Shown: one piece after another, positions 30,830 through 40,184 of the stretch
Numbering within the stretch: the first letter of the stretch is position 1
How the letters are laid out: each line of letters opens with the position of its first letter
Origin: an uncultured Lachnospiraceae bacterium
GTDB lineage: Bacteria > Bacillota > Clostridia > Lachnospirales > Lachnospiraceae
Assembly (NCBI GenBank): GCA_902489645.1
Contig: CABUAW010000015.1
Location: 1 to 43,692, forward strand
Length of the DNA stretch: 43,692 nt
Direction of reading: 5' to 3'
The notes under the pieces: model-generated
Databases searched by the model: none
The model's input: the letters and a program-made list of their open reading frames with translations, nothing else
What the model was told of the DNA's origin: nothing
Made by a program: the position numbers and the translations under genes

Positions 30830-31996
30830 ATGAATAAAAAAGAAATCAGTGAAATAAAAAAACAATTTACGCCCTCCCATTGTGCAATTACCCGCATCTG
30901 CGGCTGCTATGTCGATGGTGAAAAGGAGAAAAAAGCCCAGATGAAAGAAATGTTTCTCTCCCTTCCGGAAGAAGAAATGTTTAAATACTTTGATATTTTC
31001 AGAAAAACTTTATCCGGCACTCTCGGAAAAAATCTGGTAAATATGGAATTCCCTATGGAAACCGAAGATTTCGGCGGTACACAGGCCTTTTTAATGGCGC
31101 TTCGGGAAAGTCAGTTAAACGACCCGAATCTGCTCAATGAGTTTTATGACAAGGTGATTGAAGCTTATGATTATGGTGAGAATTATTTGATTCTTCTCAT
31201 CCATTCCGTCTACGACGTTCCCGGCAAAACCACCGACGGCCTCGAAATGGAGGATGCTTCCGATGAAGTTTATGACCATATTTTATGTGCCATCTGCCCG
31301 GTAAAACTGTCCAAACCCGGTCTTTCCTATCAGGCTGAAACCAACAGCTTCCATGACCGTATCCGGGACTGGATTGTGGAATTGCCGGAAGTCGGCTTTC
31401 TTTTTCCGGCCTTTAATGACCGGAGTACAGACATTCATAACATTCTTTACTATACCAAAAATCCGGAGGATTTACGTTCCGGTCTTGTCGGACAGCTCCT
31501 CGGCTGCGTTCTCCCTCTGACAGCAAAGGGACAAAAAGAGACTTTCCAGACCATTATTGAAGATACGCTGGGCGCCGACTGTGATTATGAAATTGTCCGA
31601 AATATTCATGAAAATCTTCACGAAATGATGGAAGAGAAAAAAGAAGAACCGGAGCCTCTGCTCCTCGATAAAACGGATATTAAAAATCTGCTGGCCGGCA
31701 GCGGTGTGCAGCCAGAAAAGCTGGAGACGTTTGAAAAACACTATGAAGCTTCCGCTCCTGAAACCGTTCCGTTTATGGCCTCAAATATTGCCAATACACG
31801 AAAATTTGAAGTCAAAACCCCGGATGTTATTGTTCAGGTCAATCCGGCCCGTTCTGATTTAGTCGATACTCGAATCATAGATGGCCGTCGGTGTATTGTC
31901 ATCGAAATCAACGACGCGGTGGAGGTCAACGGAATTCCTATCCGATTCCATTCATCGGCCCCGGAGGAGGCGTCCCCAGACACTGATTTATCCTAA
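30830..31996 (+). CDS. DUF4317 family protein
   Basis: 388 residues beginning MNKKEISEIKKQFTPSHCAI, with ITRICGCYVDGEKEK close behind, the recognisable start of DUF4317 proteins common in Lachnospiraceae and Ruminococcaceae. No transmembrane segment, signal peptide or catalytic motif is visible; the protein is acidic and probably cytosolic. Function unknown. It has its own strong promoter, AAAGG site, and a hairpin terminator shared with the convergent adenosine deaminase gene. Confidence 0.85.
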   Translation: MNKKEISEIKKQFTPSHCAITRICGCYVDGEKEKKAQMKEMFLSLPEEEMFKYFDIFRKTLSGTLGKNLVNMEFPMETEDFGGTQAFLMALRESQLNDPNLLNEFYDKVIEAYDYGENYLILLIHSVYDVPGKTTDGLEMEDASDEVYDHILCAICPVKLSKPGLSYQAETNSFHDRIRDWIVELPEVGFLFPAFNDRSTDIHNILYYTKNPEDLRSGLVGQLLGCVLPLTAKGQKETFQTIIEDTLGADCDYEIVRNIHENLHEMMEEKKEEPEPLLLDKTDIKNLLAGSGVQPEKLETFEKHYEASAPETVPFMASNIANTRKFEVKTPDVIVQVNPARSDLVDTRIIDGRRCIVIEINDAVEVNGIPIRFHSSAPEEASPDTDLS

Positions 31997-31998
31997 TC

Positions 31999-32045
31999 AA
32001 AAAGCTGATAAACTGTTATAAAAACAGACTTTATCAGCTTTTTGC
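31999..32045. terminator. Bidirectional terminator between DUF4317 gene and adenosine deaminase
   Basis: AAAAAGCTGATAAA pairs with TTTATCAGCTTTTT, giving a U-run on either strand. Loop contains CTGTTATAAAAACAG, itself able to extend the stem. Confidence 0.9.
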
Positions 32046-32051
32046 TGCATT

Positions 32052-33056
32052 TTAATGCCTTTCCAAAATGGGGAGAAACGCGCTCTCCGCCGCATTTTTC
32101 AAAATCTGTGCTATCTGCATTTCACTCAGTTGAAAGGTTTCGGCAACGAATTGGAATTCATTTCTCAATGTTGTATTTGATACCGTCATGTTGTCTGTAT
32201 TAATTGTGATTTTTATACTTTCGTCAAGAAGCTGCAAAATCGGATAGTTTGTAATATCGTTAAATATTCTGGTGTTTATATTGCTTGTCGGGCATAATTC
32301 CAACGGGATTCCGTCTTTTGCCAGGCGGCGGACGAGCGCTCTATCCTCCAAACACCGAACCCCATGTCCGATTCGCGACGCACCAAATTCCAAAGCTTTC
32401 CATATACTCTTTGCTCCGGCGGCCTCCCCGGCGTGAATGGTAAAGGGGATTCCGTTTCTATTTGCTTCACGAAACAGGCTTTCAAAATTCTCCGTAGGGA
32501 AAAGCGCCTCGGCGCCGGCCAAATCCAAAGCCACGACACCTTTTTTCAAATATTCTCCGGCAACGTCAACCGTTTCCATATTTGCCGCCTGATTGTCCGC
32601 CCCGCGCATACAGCACAAAATCAAGCCGGAACAAAGCCTGTCACAATTTGCTTTTTTTCGCTGCTCCGCCTTGGGGCCCGACATAAATTCCCGAAGTCCT
32701 TTGACAGCAGCCGCCACAACCTGTTCCTGAGTCAATCCCTTCCGGGTATGAAGCTGGGGCGCAAACCGTATTTCCGAATAGACAATTCCCTGGGATTCCT
32801 GTATGTTTAATAATTCATAAACACTATAAGCGATAGCTTCCTCTGTTTGAAGCAGTTCCAAAGGATATTCGAATTTTGTCAGATAATCATTCAAATCTCT
32901 GCAGTCCTTTGGCGCCGTCATCAGATTTCTCAAATCTCTCTCTGATTTGACGTCCATTCCCTGCATCTTTGCCAGTGTTTCCGCCATTTCAAAGCTCAGA
33001 GAACCGTCCAGATGCACATGCAAATCCATAAGTCCTTTTTCCGGAATCTTCATCAA
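32052..33056 (-). CDS. add: Adenosine deaminase
   Basis: 334 residues. Metal-dependent TIM-barrel deaminase motifs: zinc ligands in LHVHLDGS (H13, H15), HAGE, SRIGHGVR, and ITINTDN with the metal-binding Asp. This layout belongs to adenosine/adenine deaminases; adenosine to inosine is the most likely reaction, adenine deaminase being the alternative. GAGGAGG precedes two ATGs; the first is used. It lies 8 nt after the ArsC/Spx-like gene and so is probably co-transcribed with it. Confidence 0.88.
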   Translation of the reverse strand: MMKIPEKGLMDLHVHLDGSLSFEMAETLAKMQGMDVKSERDLRNLMTAPKDCRDLNDYLTKFEYPLELLQTEEAIAYSVYELLNIQESQGIVYSEIRFAPQLHTRKGLTQEQVVAAAVKGLREFMSGPKAEQRKKANCDRLCSGLILCCMRGADNQAANMETVDVAGEYLKKGVVALDLAGAEALFPTENFESLFREANRNGIPFTIHAGEAAGAKSIWKALEFGASRIGHGVRCLEDRALVRRLAKDGIPLELCPTSNINTRIFNDITNYPILQLLDESIKITINTDNMTVSNTTLRNEFQFVAETFQLSEMQIAQILKNAAESAFLPILERH

Positions 33057-33064
33057 ATTCCTCC

Positions 33065-33418
33065 TCAGTCCTCAAAATTCCATTCGGCTTCTTTAAATCC
33101 GACAAGCACCCGGTTATCCTCGACAATTATCGGACGTTTTACGAGCATACCGTCGCTGGCTAATAATTCAATCTGTGCTTCTTCGCTCATTTCCGGTAAT
33201 TTATTTTTTAATTCCATCTCTTTATATTTTTTGCCGCTTGTATTAAAAAATTTCTTTACCGGAAGCCCGCTGAGTGAAATCCATTCCTTTAATTCCTCTG
33301 CCATCGGATTATTTTCAACAATATGCCTGTCCTCAAAGGCCACCTGATGGTCTTTCAGATATTTTTTTGCTTTTCTGCATGTCGAGCATTTTGGATATTC
33401 AACAAATAAACGATTCAT
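33065..33418 (-). CDS. ArsC/Spx-family thioredoxin-fold protein
   Basis: 117 residues of the ArsC/Spx/YffB family. CxxC-type redox site C11-S-T-C14 in YPKCSTCRKAKKYL, then the cis-Pro region KRPIIVEDNRVLVGF. The second Cys is shared with Spx-type proteins. It could be a thiol reductase or a transcription-modulating Spx relative; true arsenate reductase activity is doubtful as no ars genes are near. First gene of a pair with adenosine deaminase, with GGAGGAATACT before ATG. Confidence 0.85.
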   Translation of the reverse strand: MNRLFVEYPKCSTCRKAKKYLKDHQVAFEDRHIVENNPMAEELKEWISLSGLPVKKFFNTSGKKYKEMELKNKLPEMSEEAQIELLASDGMLVKRPIIVEDNRVLVGFKEAEWNFED

Positions 33419-33470
33419 AGTATTCCTCCTAAATATGATTATTCTCCTATGATACCATTCATTTCGCCAC

Positions 33471-33499
33471 TTGCAAAGCCCGAACTTATCCGATATAAT
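33471..33499 (+). promoter_or_regulatory. Promoter of the ABC-F gene
   Basis: TTGCAA (33471-33476), 17-bp spacer, exact TATAAT (33494-33499). The 5' leader is short, with no room for an attenuator. Confidence 0.7.
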
Positions 33500-33533
33500 A
33501 AGTCCGTGATTCTGCGAAGGAAAAGGTGTTTAT

Positions 33534-35087
33534 ATGATTTTAAATGTAAAAAATCTAAGCCACGGTTTTGGTGACCGGGCCATATTTAATAATGTATCCT
33601 TCCGCCTGCTCAAAGGCGAGCATATCGGCCTCATCGGCGCCAACGGCGAAGGAAAATCAACGTTTATGAATATTATTACAGGAAAGCTCATGCCCGATGA
33701 GGGAACGGTTGAGTGGGCCAAAAATGTCCGGGTCGGCTATCTGGACCAGCATGCTGTCCTTGAAAAAGGAATGACCATTCGTGATGTTCTCCAGTCCGCC
33801 TTTCAGTTCTTATATGAGATGGAAGAAAATATGAATCAAATGTTTGAACGCATGGCGGGTGCTTCACCGGAGGAAATGGAAAAACTTCTGGAAGAAACGG
33901 GAACTATTCAGGACCTGCTGGAGCAGCATGACTTTTATCAGATTGATACAAAGGTTGAGGAAATTGGCCGGGCCCTTGGTCTGAGCGAAATCGGTCTTGA
34001 CCGGGATGTCACAGAATTGTCCGGCGGCCAGAGGACCAAGGTTCTTCTCGGAAAACTGCTCCTTGAAAAACCGGATATTCTTCTTCTGGACGAACCGACC
34101 AACTATCTGGATGAACAGCATATCGAATGGCTGAAACGCTATCTGAATGATTATGATAATGCCTTTATTCTAATTTCCCATGATATTCCTTTTTTAAACA
34201 GTGTCATCAACCTGATTTATCATATGGAAAATCAAAGTCTTGACCGCTATCCCGGCGATTATGATAAATTTCAGGAGGTTTACGCCATGAAAAAGGCCCA
34301 GCTTGAAGCCGCTTATAACCGCCAGCAGCAGGAAATCAGCGCCCTTAAAGATTTTGTTGCCCGTAATAAAGCCCGGGTTTCCACACGGAATATGGCCATG
34401 TCCCGTCAAAAAAAGCTGGATAATATGGAAGTTATTGAACTTGCCAAGGAAAAACCAAAGCCGGAATTTAACTTTAAAACGGCCCGCACTTCGGGAAAAA
34501 TGATTTTTGAAACCGACGATTTGGTCATCGGATATGACGAACCGCTGACCCGGCCGTTAAACATACGTATGGAACGCGGTGATAAAATTGCCCTGACCGG
34601 AGCCAACGGTATCGGCAAAACAACACTCTTGAAAAGTATTCTCGGCTTAATTCCGGCTTATTCCGGCAGCGTCCGGCTCGGCGATTACCAGTATATCGGT
34701 TATTTCGAACAGGAAGGTGAAAAGGATAACCGGACAACCTGTATCGAAGAGCTTTGGAAAGATTTTCCTTCCTATACCCAGTATGAAATCCGCTCGGCTC
34801 TGGCCAAATGCGGCCTGACGACAAAACATATCGAAAGCCAGGTTCGTGTTCTAAGCGGCGGTGAACAGGCAAAAGTCCGCCTCTGTAAAATCATAAACAG
34901 AGAAACCAATATTCTCCTTCTCGATGAGCCGACCAACCATCTGGACGTAGATGCCAAAGATGAATTAAAACGCGCGCTCCAGGAATATAAGGGCAGTATC
35001 CTTCTCATCTGCCATGAACCGGAATTTTATCAGGACATAGTGACTCAGGTCTGGAACTGCCAAGAATGGTCCACAAAAATCATTTAA
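33534..35087 (+). CDS. ABC-F family ATPase
   Basis: 517 residues, two ABC domains in one chain and no membrane segment. First Walker A GANGEGKST (35-43), signature LSGGQRTKV, Walker B ILLLDEPTNYLD; second Walker A GANGIGKTT (356-364), signature LSGGEQAKV, LLLDEPTNHLD. The inter-domain linker is basic and helical (RNKARVSTRNMAMSRQKKL). ABC-F proteins act on the ribosome, as housekeeping factors (YbiT/EttA type) or as antibiotic-resistance proteins. The short linker and lack of a regulatory leader favour a housekeeping YbiT-like role. Confidence 0.93.
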   Translation: MILNVKNLSHGFGDRAIFNNVSFRLLKGEHIGLIGANGEGKSTFMNIITGKLMPDEGTVEWAKNVRVGYLDQHAVLEKGMTIRDVLQSAFQFLYEMEENMNQMFERMAGASPEEMEKLLEETGTIQDLLEQHDFYQIDTKVEEIGRALGLSEIGLDRDVTELSGGQRTKVLLGKLLLEKPDILLLDEPTNYLDEQHIEWLKRYLNDYDNAFILISHDIPFLNSVINLIYHMENQSLDRYPGDYDKFQEVYAMKKAQLEAAYNRQQQEISALKDFVARNKARVSTRNMAMSRQKKLDNMEVIELAKEKPKPEFNFKTARTSGKMIFETDDLVIGYDEPLTRPLNIRMERGDKIALTGANGIGKTTLLKSILGLIPAYSGSVRLGDYQYIGYFEQEGEKDNRTTCIEELWKDFPSYTQYEIRSALAKCGLTTKHIESQVRVLSGGEQAKVRLCKIINRETNILLLDEPTNHLDVDAKDELKRALQEYKGSILLICHEPEFYQDIVTQVWNCQEWSTKII

Positions 35088-35103
35088 AAACAGATTCGAA
35101 AAC

Positions 35104-35177
35104 AGATAAAAAAATTAAGACGAAATCCATTTTCAATCGACGGATTTCGTCTTATTTCTTATGCGCCGTCAGGCGCA
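35104..35177. terminator. Terminator region between ABC-F and ferritin genes
   Basis: AAGACGAAATCC (35117-35128) pairs with GGATTTCGTCTT (35142-35153); on minus a run of seven T follows, on plus ATTTCTT. A second hairpin TGCGCC-gtca-GGCGCA is at 35162-35177. Serves the two convergent genes. Confidence 0.85.
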
Positions 35178-35210
35178 GCAATATATACGTATGTCAGATA
35201 CTTCGCCTGA

Positions 35211-35720
35211 TTACAGGGTTAAAGATGGTGCGGAGTATACACGGGCGCCAAGTTCGGAATTCAGCATGTATAATCCTTTGGCATCGGAACCGAAAAGCTC
35301 CATCTTTGTAATCATATCGCTGGCATTTTTTTCTTCTTCGCCCTGCTCTTTAACAAACCAGTCAAGAAGCTGCATTGTACGGAAATCCTTTACTTCATGG
35401 GCCGCTTCATAGATGTTGTTAATCAGAGAGGTTACGTATTTTTCATGTTCAAGTCCGGCTTTCAGCGGGTCCATATGGCTTTCAAATACCTTATCCGGTT
35501 TGTCAATTGCCTCTAATGTAATCTTTTCTCCGTTGTTCTCTAAATACTGGAAGAAAAGCATTGCATGGTCACGTTCTTCCTGGGCCTGAATCTTATACCA
35601 GTTCTCAAATCCATCCAGTCCTACGGAACCATAATAGTTTGCAAAATCCAGATAAAGATATGCGGAATAGAATTCTTTGTTAATCTGTTCATTAATTAAT
35701 GCTGCTACTTTTTTATCCAT
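35211..35720 (-). CDS. Non-haem ferritin
   Basis: 169 residues, a bacterial-type ferritin (FtnA) four-helix bundle. Ferroxidase ligands are visible: E16 in INKEFYSAYLY, E49 and H52 in AQEERDHAM, and the later EQGEEEK stretch. It oxidises and stores iron, forming a 24-mer cage in the cytosol, and limits iron-driven damage in an anaerobe. It has a very strong promoter and AAAAGGAGG site, so is probably highly expressed. Confidence 0.95.
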   Translation of the reverse strand: MDKKVAALINEQINKEFYSAYLYLDFANYYGSVGLDGFENWYKIQAQEERDHAMLFFQYLENNGEKITLEAIDKPDKVFESHMDPLKAGLEHEKYVTSLINNIYEAAHEVKDFRTMQLLDWFVKEQGEEEKNASDMITKMELFGSDAKGLYMLNSELGARVYSAPSLTL

Positions 35721-35761
35721 AATAGATATCCTCCTTTTATCTTTTCAAACTTAACGGTTAG

Positions 35762-35791
35762 ATTATATCGCTTCGGGAATATCTTTGTCAA
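35762..35791 (-). promoter_or_regulatory. Promoter of the ferritin gene
   Basis: Minus strand: exact TTGACA (35786-35791), 18-bp spacer, exact TATAAT (35762-35767). No PerR or Fur box was clear. Confidence 0.85.
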
Positions 35792-35804
35792 TATCCCTAT
35801 TTTC

Positions 35805-37526
35805 TTACATATTCAATTTCCTGTAACGGTTAAAGCAGGCAAAAATTTCCTGCTTTCTTGGCATGGCCAGGCCGGCCGGCAGATAGCCGGATTCGCAGAC
35901 AGCCTTTAAGCCATCCTTTTCAAGAACCTTTATCAACTTTTCAACAATCTGTACGACCGTAGAATGGCCATCCATCAAATGTTTCTGCGCATAGTTTAAT
36001 AAATATCCGAGGGCCATAAGCTGTTCGCTGTCTACCAACTGTTCAACATAGCGCAAATCAATATTTTCCCGGTTTATCTGAATACTGTCCCGGCCCAAAA
36101 CCTTAATTTTTACCCGTTCCCCCGCTTTTTCCTTCAAGCCGAGCGGTTTTCTCTCAAAGGACGGCGACGGGCCGGATGGCGCTTCATCGATTTTCAGCGG
36201 ATATGCCGCCGCCTTCGCTTTGGCAAAGTCCGTAATCTCCTCCGGTATATACTGGCGCATCTGAATAATATGGTCCGCTTTATGAAAATAAGAGCCAGAG
36301 CTTCCGGCCACGATGATTGAAGATATTCCGTAATTTTCGTATAATTCCCGCAATCGGTCAATATAGGGCGTAATTGGTTCTGAATCTCTGCTGACAACAG
36401 ACTGCATCAATTCATCCCGAATCATAAAATTTGTCGCACTGGTATCCTCGTCAATAAGAAACACATTGCTGCCGGCCTCCATGGCTTCAATCACATTGGC
36501 CGCCTGGGAGGTGCTGCCGCTGGCATCTTCGGTGTTAAAATGCTCTGTATCTTTTCCGTTAGGCAGTCCGTTAATAAACATAGAAATATCAACGCCGCGA
36601 ATACTTCGGCCATCCTCCGCCCGGATTTTCACCGCCGTATTATCCGTAATGACATATTCCCGTCCATCGCCAATGATATGATTATACACACCCCGTTCCA
36701 AAGCTTCAAGAAGCGTGGATTTTCCATGATATCCGCCGCCAACTATCAATGTCACGCCTTTAGGGATTCCCATTCCCCGGATTTTTCCGCCGTAGGGCAG
36801 GTCCATCATTACGGTCATAGACTCCGGCGCTTTAAAAGGCACGGCCCTCTCCATTGGTTTCTGGGAAATTCCCGATTCCCTTGGCAATACAGCGCCATTC
36901 GCCACAAAGGCGCACAGTCCTTTTTCCGGCAGTATCCACCGAATATAGCTTTGATTATCCGCCAGTTGGGCTATGTTCTCCAGTCGGACGCCATCCAAAG
37001 ACCGGTAATATAAGGACCTTTGCACACACGCCGGAATCAACTCAAAAAATATTTTTATGGCCTCACGTCCATTGATTGTCCGCCCGTTTGCCGGAAGTCC
37101 CACCTCCATACGAAGTAAAATATCGCCGCCGGAAGGGCGAATTTCACAACCGCTGCGTTCCAGAATCTCCTGACCGGGACGGCTTACGGAAATCAAACCG
37201 CTTTTTCCCGAACCCTTCGCCTTGAAGGCCGCCTTTTCTGCCTGACGCCCAAACTGCCGGAGCAGTTCATCCTGCAGTGCAATCCGCCGACAGGAATTCT
37301 CATACAAGCTCTTCGGGAATCCCGCAACCTTCCCTGAAACCGCCACGCTTACTTTTGACGGCGACGCAAAAGGGTCTCCCTGAACATGGTCTATCGAAAG
37401 TATATATCCCCGAAACTGGTAACGCCCCCGGATGTCCTTATAAGCCGGATATCCCCGATGGTCTATACGTTCTAACAATCCCCTTAAATCTTCTGATGAT
37501 TTCACACCATTTATTAATTTCTCCAT
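35805..37526 (-). CDS. ABC-class P-loop ATPase (soluble)
   Basis: 573 residues of the 'ABC-ATPase domain-containing' family (Pfam ABC_ATPase; related to trypanosome MRB1590). N-terminal ~240 residues form the family-specific domain; then the nucleotide-binding part with Walker A GGGYHGKST, a signature-like SGSTSQAANVIEAMEAG, and Walker B FLIDEDTSATNFM. No membrane segment is present, so it is not a transporter; an RNA-related role has been suggested for relatives. Monocistronic, divergent from the pseudouridine synthase gene. Confidence 0.9.
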   Translation of the reverse strand: MEKLINGVKSSEDLRGLLERIDHRGYPAYKDIRGRYQFRGYILSIDHVQGDPFASPSKVSVAVSGKVAGFPKSLYENSCRRIALQDELLRQFGRQAEKAAFKAKGSGKSGLISVSRPGQEILERSGCEIRPSGGDILLRMEVGLPANGRTINGREAIKIFFELIPACVQRSLYYRSLDGVRLENIAQLADNQSYIRWILPEKGLCAFVANGAVLPRESGISQKPMERAVPFKAPESMTVMMDLPYGGKIRGMGIPKGVTLIVGGGYHGKSTLLEALERGVYNHIIGDGREYVITDNTAVKIRAEDGRSIRGVDISMFINGLPNGKDTEHFNTEDASGSTSQAANVIEAMEAGSNVFLIDEDTSATNFMIRDELMQSVVSRDSEPITPYIDRLRELYENYGISSIIVAGSSGSYFHKADHIIQMRQYIPEEITDFAKAKAAAYPLKIDEAPSGPSPSFERKPLGLKEKAGERVKIKVLGRDSIQINRENIDLRYVEQLVDSEQLMALGYLLNYAQKHLMDGHSTVVQIVEKLIKVLEKDGLKAVCESGYLPAGLAMPRKQEIFACFNRYRKLNM

Positions 37527-37668
37527 ACGCCTCTATCATCACCTTTTCATATACATTTTTTCATTGTCCGCAGCACTCCATCCGCATCCATGCGCAATTG
37601 TATTACAAAATTAATTTGATGTCAATTTGTTTGTTTTTATGCTATGATATTTGCTAAAGGAGGATTTT

Positions 37669-38595
37669 ATGAACCGTACATTCATTTACCCCATCGGTCC
37701 TGAAAATGCGACCGCTAAAATTAAACATTACCTGCGCGGTCGGGGATATTCAAAGCAGCTGCTCGCTCAATTGGCCAATCAGCCCGGCAGTATTTGCGTC
37801 AATGACCAACCCAAATATATGTCTGAACGACTGTCCGGCGGTGATTTGCTGACCGTCCATATTTGTGAAAATAAGGTTTCAGAAAAGATTCTTCCGGTAA
37901 AACTGCCTCTGGATATCCTCTATGAAGATGAAGATATCATCGTCGTCAATAAACCGGCCGGAATGCCGACCCATCCTTCGCTGAAAAATTATGATAATTC
38001 TCTGGCCAATGCCCTGGCCTACTATTTTAAAACTCAAAACAAGGCCTTTGTTTTTCGATGTACAAACCGTCTGGACCGGGATACATCCGGCGTCACTGTC
38101 ATTTCCAAGCATTTATTAAGCTCAGGAATTCTTTTTAATATGGCCGTCCGGCACGAAATTGACAGGGAGTATCTTGCTATCGTCAAAGGCTGCGATTTGC
38201 CGGACACGGGAAGAATTGCCGCGCCTCTTGGGCGAAAACCCGGCTCTATTATTGAACGAACCATTGACTTTGACCACGGTGAGAGCGCCGTTACCCATTA
38301 TAAGGTTTTAAAAAAAGAAAACGGGCACAGTCTGGTCTCCATTCATCTGGAAACCGGACGCACCCATCAAATTCGTATCCATATGAAATATATCGGCTAT
38401 CCCCTCATTGGCGATTATCTCTACAACCCGGATATGAGCCTTATCGGCCGCCAGGCGCTCCATTCCTATAAGATGTCCTTTAAACACCCCATTAACGGAA
38501 AATGGATGGAATTTACGGCGCCAATGCCCGCGGATATGGAACATATTATTTCCATGAAGAAAACCGCTCCAAAAGCCTTCGCTGCCGAAATTTAA
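37669..38595 (+). CDS. RluA-family pseudouridine synthase
   Basis: 308 residues. N-terminal S4-like region (LRGRGYSKQLLAQL), then the catalytic domain with motif I PAGMPTHPS, the catalytic Asp motif RLDRDTSGV (HRLD in relatives; here N-RLD), and LETGRTHQIRIHMKYIG near the end. These are the RluA/RluC/RluD signatures; it isomerises uridines in rRNA or tRNA, with targets not predictable. The ATG at 37669 has AAAGGAGG 6 nt upstream; an in-frame start at 37651 is less likely. An extended -10 (TGCTATGAT) lies upstream. Confidence 0.92.
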   Translation: MNRTFIYPIGPENATAKIKHYLRGRGYSKQLLAQLANQPGSICVNDQPKYMSERLSGGDLLTVHICENKVSEKILPVKLPLDILYEDEDIIVVNKPAGMPTHPSLKNYDNSLANALAYYFKTQNKAFVFRCTNRLDRDTSGVTVISKHLLSSGILFNMAVRHEIDREYLAIVKGCDLPDTGRIAAPLGRKPGSIIERTIDFDHGESAVTHYKVLKKENGHSLVSIHLETGRTHQIRIHMKYIGYPLIGDYLYNPDMSLIGRQALHSYKMSFKHPINGKWMEFTAPMPADMEHIISMKKTAPKAFAAEI

Positions 38596-40184
38596 TGTGC
38601 TTCATAATCGATTTCCCTTCGGCAGGCTTTTGTATATAAAACAACCGTCAAACCGGCCACAAGTATCAATGTTACCGACTGCACAGCTTCCGCAGACCAT
38701 TGGGGAAAAGCCGTTAAAATCCCCGTCGGAACCATCCATACGGCAAGCGCTATGAACAATGAAGCAGCGGTCGCTCCGCTCTGTTTGACAACCTGAATCT
38801 CATTCTCCCATTGAAGCAATGGCAGAGCCATATTGACCGCCAATCCGGCCACTGCCGAAAACACAATGTAAACAGCCGGTACAAGTATCATCAAAACCAC
38901 TCCCAACGGTTGGGGCTTTAAAGCGATGCAGCTTAAAAGGACGGACACTGCATAAAAAGGCGCGGCCAGAGATAAATTGAGAAGTATCTTCCCATCGTAC
39001 ACTTCCTTTGCCCTCAACGGCAGAGACTGAAGCTGCCACAGGGATTTTCCTTCCATAGAAATGGAACAGGCGGTCGTCGGCATCATCGTCGGCATAAATC
39101 CGAGAAATAAAGGCCACAGTCGGCGCACCAGTCCGGGAATTCCTATCATCGTTTCCAGCTTCTCTGTCTCGAAGAAAAGCAGGGCGGCCGCCGCAATAAC
39201 CATCAAAATATACCCGATTAATGTATTGCTCATATAGGCGCTGGAAGCAAAATACCTTCGGAATTCCCGCTGCCATAAGGCCTTCATCCTCGAATTTTGA
39301 CTTTGTCTGCCAAGTTTATAATTATTTTTCGCCGAAGTCACATTCAGTAAACTGCAAATTGTCACAAAACTTCTCTGTAACAGGGCGATGACACAGATAA
39401 ACAAAATCAATGTGCCCGCACACAGTCCCAAAATCCACAAAAAACGCCCTTCTACCACAGCCTTTCCATAAATCCAGGCCGGAGGATATATTTTTTTGAG
39501 AGATTCCTTCATAACAAGTGCCATGTTTTCAATTCGGGTAATGTCCATTTGCTCCACATTTCCGGAAAACATCATACTGACTCCAATAACGATGATTGAA
39601 AACACCAATGTCAGCAGGGCAACGCCGATACTTTTATGTTTCATTCGTGAACCGACCGCCCTGGCTGCGGCGCCGATAATTAATGCTATACACAACGGAA
39701 GTATCGGCAAAAACAACGTTCCGAATATACCATAGACATAAAAAAGAACGGACGGCCTCAATATCCACCCATATATGCCAAGCCCCGGGAGCATCACTGC
39801 CAGGCTGAGCAAAATGTCTGTCACATACATAACAACAAAACGGCTGATGATAATTGACGCTGCAGATACCGGCCAGGACGCCTGAATTTCATAGTTTTTC
39901 ATGGAAAATATCATGTCGCCTGCCTTAAATATTGAAAAGAACAGAATGACCATACTGGCTATCGTATAAAAATACATTAAAATCACATCGGACAATCCCA
40001 TCCCAACATATGCAAGGGACAATAGCGTCATATAAAATATGAGAAGCGCCGCCACAAAAGCCCAGGCCGCCGCCAGCAAGACATAACGCTGCTTTTTTCC
40101 CGAATTCTTCGTATAACGGAACTCATTTATTCCAAATAAGTTGACCAGGCCAATGCGTGTCAGCTGCTTAATCTGCCGAAACAT
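38592..40184 (-). CDS. ABC exporter membrane protein (ABC-2-like permease)
   Basis: 530 residues with about twelve hydrophobic segments and no signal peptide; an amphipathic N terminus begins MFRQIKQLTRIGLVNLFGIN. The protein looks like a fused or double-length ABC-2 permease. It overlaps the end of the ATPase gene by 17 nt, so the two form one transporter. GGAGGTGG lies 9 nt before the ATG. The substrate is unknown. Its 3' end overlaps the convergent pseudouridine synthase gene by 4 nt. Confidence 0.82.
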   Translation of the reverse strand: MFRQIKQLTRIGLVNLFGINEFRYTKNSGKKQRYVLLAAAWAFVAALLIFYMTLLSLAYVGMGLSDVILMYFYTIASMVILFFSIFKAGDMIFSMKNYEIQASWPVSAASIIISRFVVMYVTDILLSLAVMLPGLGIYGWILRPSVLFYVYGIFGTLFLPILPLCIALIIGAAARAVGSRMKHKSIGVALLTLVFSIIVIGVSMMFSGNVEQMDITRIENMALVMKESLKKIYPPAWIYGKAVVEGRFLWILGLCAGTLILFICVIALLQRSFVTICSLLNVTSAKNNYKLGRQSQNSRMKALWQREFRRYFASSAYMSNTLIGYILMVIAAAALLFFETEKLETMIGIPGLVRRLWPLFLGFMPTMMPTTACSISMEGKSLWQLQSLPLRAKEVYDGKILLNLSLAAPFYAVSVLLSCIALKPQPLGVVLMILVPAVYIVFSAVAGLAVNMALPLLQWENEIQVVKQSGATAASLFIALAVWMVPTGILTAFPQWSAEAVQSVTLILVAGLTVVLYTKACRREIDYEAH